Source of the DNA: an uncultured Anaerolineaceae bacterium
GTDB lineage: Bacteria; Chloroflexota; Anaerolineae; Promineifilales; Promineifilaceae
Direction of reading: 5' to 3'
Assembly (NCBI GenBank): GCA_937967805.1
Contig: CALBTC010000172.1
Span: forward strand, 1 to 5,475
Length of the DNA: 5,475 bases
The notes below the pieces were generated by a model, which saw nothing but the letters and a program-made list of their open reading frames with translations, ran no database searches and had not been told where the DNA came from. Below are positions 1-5,251 of the stretch, in pieces. How positions within the stretch are numbered: position 1 is the stretch's first letter; each line of letters opens with the position of its first letter. Made by a program: the position numbers and the translations under genes.

Positions 1-354
1 GAACGACTGCTGGAATTGGCAGGCGATCACAAAGATATGACCGGTGCGGCCATTAATGTGCGCCGCCCCGCTTCCGGCGAGTCTGCCTTTTTGCACGAGG
101 TGACGGTCGTCATTTACAGTCGGCCTGAGGATACCGCGGCCACCGAGAAGGACTCCTCGCCGGCAATGGCGCTGAAGGGGGCGCTGGATGCCGCCGAGCG
201 CCAGGTGCGCAAGCGGCGCGAAAAGCTGAAAGAGCGCTGGAAGCAGCCCGGTAACCTGCCCGTCGAGCAGGAAATCGGCGAAGCTTACCTGGCCGAGGGT
301 GAAAATACCGACGAAGAACTTGACGAAGTTGAAGAGGAACTAGAGGACGTATAA
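1..354 (+). CDS. HPF/RaiA-family ribosome hibernation factor, 3' part only
   Basis: The reading frame is open from the first base of the window to a TAA at 352-354, so 117 C-terminal residues are visible and the start lies outside. Visible residues from about 28 to 81 fit the end of the small sigma-54-modulation/S30EA fold: a beta strand (HEVTVVIYS) and then a long basic helix beginning ALKGALDAAERQVRKRREKL. That helix resembles the closing helix of E. coli HPF (AIDGLIDKLARQLTKHKDKL). Family members bind the 30S decoding region and silence or dimerise ribosomes in stationary phase. After the helix comes a linker and a very acidic tail rich in Glu and Asp, with no room for the roughly 55-residue dimerisation domain of long-form HPF, so this would be a short form. 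The assignment rests on one half-domain; another small basic RNA-binding protein is possible. It converges on the penicillin-binding protein gene. Confidence 0.62.
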   Translation, partial: ERLLELAGDHKDMTGAAINVRRPASGESAFLHEVTVVIYSRPEDTAATEKDSSPAMALKGALDAAERQVRKRREKLKERWKQPGNLPVEQEIGEAYLAEGENTDEELDEVEEELEDV

Positions 355-384
355 TTAGACATTATTATTGGAAATGACTTTATG

Positions 385-444
385 TCACGCAAAGGCGCAA
401 AGGAGAAAAACTTGACGCTTTTGCGCCTTCGCGTCTTTGCGTGA
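385..444. repeat. Imperfect inverted repeat of ACGCAAAG-type units between convergent genes
   Basis: The left arm TCACGCAAAG (385-394) pairs perfectly with CTTTGCGTGA (435-444). A second stem GCGCAAA (395-401) pairs with TTTGCGC (420-426). An 8-base bulge (427-434, CTTCGCGT) means the right arm carries one more ACGCGAAG-like unit than the left. The element sits in the 100-base gap between two genes that end facing each other, so a transcript from either side would form the hairpin. It could act as a bidirectional terminator, although no clean U-tract follows on either strand. Tandem CGCAAAG-type palindromes are known as interspersed repeats in many bacterial genomes, and a repeat element is the likelier origin. 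Confidence 0.7.
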
Positions 445-454
445 GACTTCTTAA

Positions 455-3400
455 TTAAGGCGTTGGCGTGATCGTGGGCGTTTCGCTGGGAACGGCCGTT
501 TCCGTCGGCGTACTCTGAGTGGTCGGCGTCGGCGTACCGGTTGGTTCGTTCGTTGACGTCGCCGTTGGGGTCGCCGTGGGCGTTGGCGTTTCCGTAGCGG
601 TTGGCGTGGCCGTCGGCGTTGGTTCCAGCAGCGTCACCGTCACCCGTTCGCCCACAATGGCCCGGTCTTCCTCTGGCGTCGTGGGATCATCTGGCCCAAA
701 CAGCAGCACCCGAATGGTCAGGGGGCCAGCATAATTCAGCGTTGACGTGTCCCAACTGGCCAGCAGCCCATTTTCCACGCTGATATCCTGCCGCTCCTGC
801 ACCAATCCCCACCCCTGCGGATCATTGCCAAAACCATACTCCACCTGGTAGCCGCCAAAGCCCGGCGCGCTCACCGATCCCATAATGTCTACCGTACCGC
901 TCACCTCGCTGCCTTCTATTGGCTGGCTAATGGTGATCTGCGGGCGGGGTGTGGTTGCATCACACGCCTGGTCAGGTGGCAAGCGCAGCGGCACGGCGAT
1001 GCCCCGGGCATTGGCCCAGGCCTGCCCGGCGGCCGTATTTTCCAGCCAGTTTTGCGCCACTGTTTCTTCACGCGTCTTCACCGCCTCGCCGCCGCTCACC
1101 AGCAGGGTAAAGAAGCTGGCCTGATAGACGGATTCAGGACAAAATTCATTGGCCCGCAGCCCGGTCCATTGGTCTAGCTGTACCGCCTGGATGAAGTCCT
1201 GCTCGCTGGGCAGCGGCGGCTGGTCTTCGGCAAAACGCTCGATGCGGCGGTCGGTGCAGGCGCTGCCGGGGCGGGTGCCGGAATCAGCGCAAATTTCAAT
1301 GTCTACCACGCTGGACGGCCGTACAAAATCGACCGGCTGGCGATTGGCCAAATACTGCGTCATAAAATTATTCCAGATGGGAGTTGCCGTGCGTGAGCCG
1401 GACTCGCCCGGTGCCATCGGTTCGTTATTGGTGTTGCCCACCCAAACGGCCGTGACCACCTCCGGCGTGTAGCCAATGGTCCACACATCGCGCACGTCGT
1501 TGCGGGTGGTGCCGGATGTGCCCGTTTTGGCCGCCACGCGGTGCCCCGGAATAACCAATCCGTTGTTGACGCCAAATTCCGGCTGGCGCGCGCTGTTGTC
1601 CGACAAAATATCGCTGAGCAAATAGGCATGGGCGGGACGCACCACCTGCGTCACGGCCGGATCGGGTGCCGGTTCCTGGAACAAAATTTCGCCGGCGCTG
1701 TTTTCGATGCGGCGAATGGTGAACGGCGGAATGTAGTTGCCCTGGTTGGCCAGCGTGCCAAACGCCCCGGCCATCTCCAGCGGGCTGATTTCACCACCGC
1801 CCAGGGCCAGCGCCAGGCCATAGTTTCGCGGCGCGCCCTGCTCCACACAGCCGGGGTCTTGCAGCGAAGCCAGCCCCACTTTTTGCACGTTGGCAACAAA
1901 ATTACACACGCCAACAAACTCCAGAGCTTTGACCGCCGGAATGTTGTAGGAGTTGCCGAGAGACGGCCGTAACCGCAGCGGACCGTGAAACTCGTCATCA
2001 TAATTTTTCGGTTCGTAAGGTGGATTTGCCCCGTTGGGGAACGTTGTGGGCACGTCCCAAATGAGTGTGGCTGGCGTCCACCCCTGTTCCATTGCCGACA
2101 GGTAGACCAGCGGCTTGATGGTGGAACCGGGCTGGCGCGGCGCCAGGGCCATGTTTACCTGGCCGCTGATTGACTCGTCGTTAAAATTTACGCTGCCAAC
2201 CAGCGCCAAAATCTCGCCGGTTTGCGGCTGCAAAACAACGATGGCCGCATTGTTGGCCCCGGCGGCGTTGATGCTGTTTTTGGCGTTGGCCAACGTCGCT
2301 TCGGCTAACTGCTGTGCGTTGGGGTCCAGCGTGGTATGAATGCGCAGCCCGCCGCGATAAATATTTTGCGCCCCCAGCATCTCTTCCGCCTGCTGCAACA
2401 CCGTCACGGTAAAGTGCGGGTAGGTGATGTCGCGCACGGGCGGGGTCATATCGTAAATGAAGGCATTGGTTTCATTGAGTGCTGCCTGGGCCTCATCGCG
2501 GGAAATGTAACCCTGATCGGCCATCAAAGAAAGCACCTGGGATTGACGACCCAGGGCCAGGTTGGGCGCGGTGTACGGGTCCCACAGCGCCGGCGCCTGA
2601 GGCAATCCGGCCAGGAGTGACGCTTCCGCCAGGGTCAGGTCGGCCGCCGATTTGTCAAAATAGGTCTCGGCGGCGGCTTCAATGCCGTAAGCCAGATTGC
2701 CGTAATAAATTTCGTTGAGATAAATTTCCAGGATATCGTCTTTTTCGTACTCCAAATTCATCTCGGCAGCCAGAATAATCTCACGCACCTTGCGGCGGAA
2801 GGTGCGCTCCGTGCGTTCATCTTCTTCCAGCAAAGTGGCGCGCACGACCTGCTGCGTAATGGTACTGGCCCCGGAAACAGCTTCGCCTTCACGGGCGGCC
2901 TGTAAGATCGCCCGGGCAATGGCAATCGTATCAAAGCCCAAATTTTCATAGAAGCGGGAATCTTCGGTGGCAATGGTAGCATTGATCAGGTTTTGCGAGA
3001 TTTGGTCCAGCGAAACGCGGGTGCGGTTGCCGGTGGTGGGATCGGCCAGGGAAAATATCTCGTTGCCGTTGCGGTCGTACAGACGGGCGGTCTCAAACGT
3101 GCTGACGCGGTTGTTTAGTTCGGTGACTGGGGGCAAATCGCTGGCGATGACGTTGTAACCGATGGCCAGCCCGGCGGCCGTGAGGGCCAAACCCACGATG
3201 CCCAACAGCAAGCTAATCACCACGCCACGCATGAAACAGCCGCTCCAATTGCGCCGTCCGGGCGTTTTCCGCTTTTGACGCGGTTTGGGCTCCTGGTCTG
3301 GCATAGCCACCGGTCCGGTTGGCTGGGCAGCTTGGCGCTGCTGCTGCTGTTGCCGTCGAGGTTCGGTTGGTTGGACAGGCTGGCGGCGCGGCTGTTCTTC

Positions 3401-4006
3401 TCGCTGCGGCCGTGGCTGGGTGGGGACTTCGCGCACGGGCTGCCGCTGCACGGTGGGTTTGTCCGGCTTCTCTTCGCGCCGGTAAACCTGTGTGGGCTGC
3501 TCGGAACGCGGCCGTTCCGGTGGCGGAATAGCTAAATCGGGTGAAACCTCGGTGGCGTCCGGGTCTTCGATGGGCGGCCGTTCGATGGGGCGCAGTTTGG
3601 ACGGGGTGAGCGGCAGTGGTGCCGGCTTGGGCCGCGGCGCCTGAACGGGCGGCAGGTCGGCGGTGTCTTCGTCGTCGGGGCCCGGCATGTTAAGGGTAAG
3701 GGTGCGCTCCTCGTCGGATTGTTCGGTAGTGGCGTCTTCGTCGTCGATTTCGTTGCTGGGGGGAACGGCCGTATCCACCTCCTGCTCATCATCTTCCGGA
3801 TCTTCTAACTTCTCTTCTTTTTTCTGAGGCAGCGGCCTGCCGCTTGGTCCCAGCACAATCGTCTCCGGCGTTTCGGCATCGGTTTTCGCCATTAAATCCA
3901 GCAGCGAAACCGTGCCAAACCCTTCCTCGTCCGGCTGCTCCTCCGGCTTGGGCGTGTCTTCTTCTTCAGGTTTTTCGGGATACGGCCGTTCTTGCTCGTC
4001 ACTCAT
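455..4006 (-). CDS. Class A penicillin-binding protein (bifunctional transglycosylase/transpeptidase, PBP1A type)
   Basis: The product polymerises lipid II into glycan strands and crosslinks the stem peptides at the outer face of the cytoplasmic membrane. Residues 1-253 are disordered: first acidic, then rich in Pro, Arg and Gln, with five Gln at 219-223. A membrane helix spans about 259-287. The GT51 domain (about 320-490) has catalytic E348 in ATEDSRFY, GASTITQQ (379-386), RKVRE ending at E409, and EIYLNEIYYG (427-436). The transpeptidase domain (about 580-880) has all three motifs: SxxK S628-K631, SxN S686-N688 and KTG 827-829. An Ig-like beta domain follows at about 1021-1127, then a Thr/Pro-rich tail to residue 1183. 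PBP1A proteins are usually 700-900 residues; the excess is the N-terminal region and the C-terminal extension. The ATG at 4006 is preceded by AGGTGAT, 11 bases upstream. All catalytic residues are present, so the enzyme should be active. Confidence 0.96.
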   Translation of the reverse strand: MSDEQERPYPEKPEEEDTPKPEEQPDEEGFGTVSLLDLMAKTDAETPETIVLGPSGRPLPQKKEEKLEDPEDDEQEVDTAVPPSNEIDDEDATTEQSDEERTLTLNMPGPDDEDTADLPPVQAPRPKPAPLPLTPSKLRPIERPPIEDPDATEVSPDLAIPPPERPRSEQPTQVYRREEKPDKPTVQRQPVREVPTQPRPQREEQPRRQPVQPTEPRRQQQQQRQAAQPTGPVAMPDQEPKPRQKRKTPGRRNWSGCFMRGVVISLLLGIVGLALTAAGLAIGYNVIASDLPPVTELNNRVSTFETARLYDRNGNEIFSLADPTTGNRTRVSLDQISQNLINATIATEDSRFYENLGFDTIAIARAILQAAREGEAVSGASTITQQVVRATLLEEDERTERTFRRKVREIILAAEMNLEYEKDDILEIYLNEIYYGNLAYGIEAAAETYFDKSAADLTLAEASLLAGLPQAPALWDPYTAPNLALGRQSQVLSLMADQGYISRDEAQAALNETNAFIYDMTPPVRDITYPHFTVTVLQQAEEMLGAQNIYRGGLRIHTTLDPNAQQLAEATLANAKNSINAAGANNAAIVVLQPQTGEILALVGSVNFNDESISGQVNMALAPRQPGSTIKPLVYLSAMEQGWTPATLIWDVPTTFPNGANPPYEPKNYDDEFHGPLRLRPSLGNSYNIPAVKALEFVGVCNFVANVQKVGLASLQDPGCVEQGAPRNYGLALALGGGEISPLEMAGAFGTLANQGNYIPPFTIRRIENSAGEILFQEPAPDPAVTQVVRPAHAYLLSDILSDNSARQPEFGVNNGLVIPGHRVAAKTGTSGTTRNDVRDVWTIGYTPEVVTAVWVGNTNNEPMAPGESGSRTATPIWNNFMTQYLANRQPVDFVRPSSVVDIEICADSGTRPGSACTDRRIERFAEDQPPLPSEQDFIQAVQLDQWTGLRANEFCPESVYQASFFTLLVSGGEAVKTREETVAQNWLENTAAGQAWANARGIAVPLRLPPDQACDATTPRPQITISQPIEGSEVSGTVDIMGSVSAPGFGGYQVEYGFGNDPQGWGLVQERQDISVENGLLASWDTSTLNYAGPLTIRVLLFGPDDPTTPEEDRAIVGERVTVTLLEPTPTATPTATETPTPTATPTATSTNEPTGTPTPTTQSTPTETAVPSETPTITPTP
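458..622 (-). repeat. Thr/Pro-rich low-complexity tail of the penicillin-binding protein
   Basis: The last 55 or so codons of the gene encode almost only Thr, Pro, Ala, Ser and Glu in short PTPTAT-like steps. At DNA level this appears as a run of GTTGGCGT/GTCGGCGT-type units on the plus strand. It follows the Ig-like domain and would be outside the membrane. Such tails are common on surface proteins of Chloroflexota, where they are thought to act as flexible linkers or wall spacers. Unit number may vary between strains through replication slippage; that is inferred from the repetitive DNA. Confidence 0.85.
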
Positions 4007-4017
4007 TCGTTAAAAAT

Positions 4018-4024
4018 ATCACCT
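4018..4024 (-). promoter_or_regulatory. Ribosome binding site of the penicillin-binding protein gene
   Basis: Read on the minus strand this is AGGTGAT, separated from the ATG at 4006 by 11 bases of A/T-rich sequence. The spacing is on the long side. No better Shine-Dalgarno sequence lies closer, and the frame has no well-supported later start before the membrane helix, so it supports the 4006 start. Confidence 0.55.
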
Positions 4025-4098
4025 GTATCATGGACACTGTTTCTTTTAATCCCCAGACCCACCCTCACTGTTTAATAGACCTGTACATGGTCGTAACT

Positions 4099-4126
4099 TT
4101 TACATTACTTGGTACGCTTGTAACAA
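4099..4126 (-). promoter_or_regulatory. Weak candidate promoter for the penicillin-binding protein gene
   Basis: On the minus strand TTGTTA (4126-4121) and TGTAAA (4104-4099) lie 16 bases apart, resembling sigma-70-type -35 and -10 boxes. The gene start is about 90 bases downstream. The match is loose and the stretch is AT-rich, so chance is a real possibility. The -35 box lies inside the loop of the inverted repeat at 4111-4139. Confidence 0.22.
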
Positions 4127-4139
4127 TACGAGGCGTACC
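4111..4139. repeat. Seven-base-arm inverted repeat upstream of the penicillin-binding protein gene
   Basis: GGTACGC (4111-4117) is matched by GCGTACC (4133-4139) around a 15-base centre. It begins directly downstream, in minus-strand transcription, of the tRNA-like element, and no U-tract follows, so it is a poor intrinsic terminator. It may be an operator, part of a larger RNA structure, or a remnant of a mobile element. Only the symmetry is directly visible. Confidence 0.5.
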
Positions 4140-4140
4140 C

Positions 4141-4245
4141 TGTAAGTTGGGGAGTCGAACCCCAAAGTCCCTCGACTTTACCAGGTGCCAACTTACCCAG
4201 TTGGCAGGGTTGTACCCGCTTCTACCAAACAGCTACCAACTTAAA
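4141..4245 (-). ncRNA. Candidate tRNA-like structured RNA of about 105 nt
   Basis: Read on the minus strand, an outer helix TAAGTTGG (4243-4236) pairs with CCAACTTA (4150-4143). Inside it, in order, are: a D-arm-like hairpin GCT/AGC (4233-4218) with GGTAGA in its loop; a hairpin GGGT-ACA-ACCC (4217-4207); an 8-bp hairpin TGCCAACT/AGTTGGCA (4206-4186), whose inner part can be read as a 5-bp stem with a 7-base loop TGGGTAA; a hairpin AAAGTC-GAGG-GACTTT (4179-4164); and a T-arm GGGG-TTCGACT-CCCC (4163-4149). Outer helix plus T-stem give a 12-bp stack like the acceptor/T branch of tRNA. It is not a normal tRNA: there is an extra hairpin after the D-like arm, the anticodon-like loop lacks U33, one acceptor pair is mismatched (4244/4142), and no CCA is encoded. 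It begins 3 bases after the DIP1984 stop codon and ends 134 bases before the penicillin-binding protein start. It could be a decayed tRNA, a tRNA mimic such as a Y-RNA-like molecule, or a leader element. Confidence 0.42.
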
Positions 4246-4248
4246 CGG

Positions 4249-4710
4249 TTATTCCATGAGGTCAGTATTCCAATTTATTGCTTGAATTGTCGCATCTAAT
4301 TCGCGATGTTCCTTGGCCAATCTGTCAGCAGTTTGCTGAATTTCCGAAATATTAACCGTGCTGACAAATTTGATCTCTGAACGCGTAAAACGGCCGCCCT
4401 GGGTAATTGTGGCAGCTTGAGCCAAATCCCGGTAAATGCGATGTTTTAAATTCAAAATATCGCGTGTCGCCAATGCATCTGCAACTGTGGTTTTATCGTT
4501 CAAATAACTGTTAACGTTTGTTCTGTTAATTTTTTGAATAAGTGAGGCCAGCTCGGATGTAAGGTCTTCAAGCTCAGTTATGAGTTCATCTGGGGATTCC
4601 CCAGGTGCATCACCTTCTTGAACTTTCGCATTGTTTAGCAGGCGCTGTTTTATTTGTTCGATTCGTTTTTGTGCATCTGCACGTAAAATAAGCGCTTCAG
4701 CAAGTTTCAT
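4249..4710 (-). CDS. DIP1984-family protein (function unknown, septicolysin-like)
   Basis: The 153-residue product matches the DIP1984 family along its whole length as I remember it: an opening MKLAEALILRADAQKRIEQI, then RLLNNAKVQEG at about 24-34, INRTN near residue 64, a central DALATRDIL, RSEIKFVSTV near residue 115, and a closing region ending near NWNTDLME. Most of it should be alpha-helical and probably coiled coil, with no signal peptide or membrane segment, so it is likely cytoplasmic. Some members carry the label septicolysin; I know of no established biochemical role. The ATG at 4710-4708 is chosen because family members begin MKLAEAL and because GAGGA lies 5 bases upstream; the adjacent ATG at 4713 is only 2 bases from it. 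The gene is far more AT-rich than its neighbours, suggesting horizontal acquisition, yet its ribosome binding site overlaps the stop codon of the upstream hydratase gene, so the two are probably cotranscribed. Confidence 0.88.
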   Translation of the reverse strand: MKLAEALILRADAQKRIEQIKQRLLNNAKVQEGDAPGESPDELITELEDLTSELASLIQKINRTNVNSYLNDKTTVADALATRDILNLKHRIYRDLAQAATITQGGRFTRSEIKFVSTVNISEIQQTADRLAKEHRELDATIQAINWNTDLME

Positions 4711-4715
4711 CATTT

Positions 4716-4720
4716 TCCTC
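4716..4720 (-). promoter_or_regulatory. Ribosome binding site of the DIP1984 gene, overlapping the upstream stop codon
   Basis: The minus strand reads GTGAGGAAAATGATG. GAGGA (4720-4716) is the Shine-Dalgarno sequence, and the TGA stop of the MaoC-like gene (4721-4719) lies within the same bases. This spacing selects the second of two consecutive ATG codons as start and suggests translational coupling. Confidence 0.7.
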
Positions 4721-5189
4721 ACGAATTGTTCTGGCTTTTGATCAGCATGACCCAATCGCCACGCTGCACCGCTTTGCCGTGCTGGTTGTAGACGGCGTAT
4801 TTCATATTGATGTTCCCACCGCCCAGGCGCGGCAGCGCTTTGATCTCGGTAATTTTTAGTTCAACATGGACCGTGTCGCCAATGAAGACGGGCAGGCTAA
4901 ACTTGGCGCTCTGCTCACGGAAGGCCAGCACGGTGCCCTCAATGATGCCCGACTGCACCGCCAGCCCGGTGGCGATAGACTGCACCAACATGCCGTGGGC
5001 CACCCGCTGGCCGAAGGTGTCTTTAGCGGCAAACTCGGCGTCGGTGTGAATCTGGTTGTAATCACCCGTCATCCCGGCAAAGTTCACGATGTCGCTTTCG
5101 GTGATGGTTCGCGCGGCGGTGACGAGCTGCTGCCCAATTTCAAACTGTTCAAAGTAGCGGCCCCGTGGTTGGTAGGTGAGTTCGGTCAT
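4719..5189 (-). CDS. MaoC-like hot-dog hydratase
   Basis: The 156-residue product is a single-hot-dog-fold MaoC domain protein of the (R)-specific enoyl-CoA hydratase type, which adds water to trans-2-enoyl-CoA to give 3-hydroxyacyl-CoA. The hydratase motif is FAGMTGDYNQIH at 37-48, with the predicted catalytic pair D43 and H48 in the same D-x-N-x-x-H spacing as PhaJ. AHGML at 64-68 and FSLPVFIGDTV at 97-107 are further family signatures. The length is typical of PhaJ-like proteins, which act as dimers. The start at 5189 is preferred over in-frame TTG (5204) and ATG (5201) because GGAG lies 6 bases upstream of it and neither alternative has a ribosome binding site. The gene follows prfA by 62 bases and is followed closely by the DIP1984 gene. 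Substrate cannot be told from sequence; short-chain acyl-CoA metabolism or fatty acid breakdown are reasonable, and non-CoA MaoC relatives exist. Confidence 0.9.
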   Translation of the reverse strand: MTELTYQPRGRYFEQFEIGQQLVTAARTITESDIVNFAGMTGDYNQIHTDAEFAAKDTFGQRVAHGMLVQSIATGLAVQSGIIEGTVLAFREQSAKFSLPVFIGDTVHVELKITEIKALPRLGGGNINMKYAVYNQHGKAVQRGDWVMLIKSQNNS

Positions 5190-5195
5190 CTGGTA

Positions 5196-5199
5196 CTCC
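5196..5199 (-). promoter_or_regulatory. Ribosome binding site deciding the start of the MaoC-like gene
   Basis: GGAG on the minus strand is 6 bases from the ATG at 5189. It lies downstream of the two alternative starts at 5204 and 5201, so it can serve only the 5189 start. Confidence 0.65.
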
Positions 5200-5217
5200 A
5201 TCAAATTTGGTGTTCAA

Positions 5218-5245
5218 GTAGGGGCGATTCGCGAATCGCCCCTAC
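5218..5245. repeat. Perfect 28-bp palindrome between prfA and the MaoC-like gene
   Basis: GTAGGGGCGATTCG (5218-5231) is followed immediately by its exact reverse complement (5232-5245). It starts 6 bases beyond the prfA stop codon. As RNA it would form a very stable GC-rich hairpin, which could protect the prfA 3' end or terminate and attenuate transcription into the MaoC-like gene; no U-tract follows on the minus strand. GTAGGGGCG-type palindromes are familiar interspersed repeats in Chloroflexota and some other bacteria, so a repeat-family copy is likely. Confidence 0.85.
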
Positions 5246-5251
5246 GGTTGA

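Noticed and set aside
458..622. CRISPR array or other spaced repeat in the GTTGGCGT-rich stretch
   Set aside because: The repetition is in frame with the gene and encodes a Thr/Pro tail. There are no regular repeat-spacer units.
519..3535. Many plus-strand open frames opposite the penicillin-binding protein gene (for example 1541-1972 and 1149-1472)
   Set aside because: They lie antisense to a gene with complete catalytic motifs in one uninterrupted frame. Their products have the Arg/Pro/Ala-rich look of GC-rich shadow frames and show no recognisable domains.
4141..4245. A normal tRNA, for example tRNA-Thr(GGT) from loop TGGGTAA
   Set aside because: The loop lacks U33, there is an extra hairpin between the D-like and anticodon-like arms, and the total length of 105 nt fits no canonical cloverleaf. 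It is kept only as a tRNA-like candidate.
4141..4245. tmRNA (ssrA), suggested by the GGTTCGACTCC T-arm
   Set aside because: tmRNA needs roughly 350 nt with a tag-encoding frame and pseudoknots. The neighbouring DIP1984 coding sequence leaves no room for the 5' part.
3844..4299. Plus-strand open frame of 151 codons crossing the intergenic region
   Set aside because: It overlaps the start of the penicillin-binding protein gene, the inverted repeats and the end of the DIP1984 gene. The product matches nothing I know, and the palindromic structure explains the sequence better.
4711..4755. Longer DIP1984 start at 4755
   Set aside because: It would add 15 residues unrelated to the family and overlap the hydratase gene. 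The MKLAEAL start has its own ribosome binding site.
5190..5204. Longer MaoC start at TTG 5204 or ATG 5201
   Set aside because: Neither has a Shine-Dalgarno sequence, while GGAG at 5199-5196 serves the ATG at 5189.
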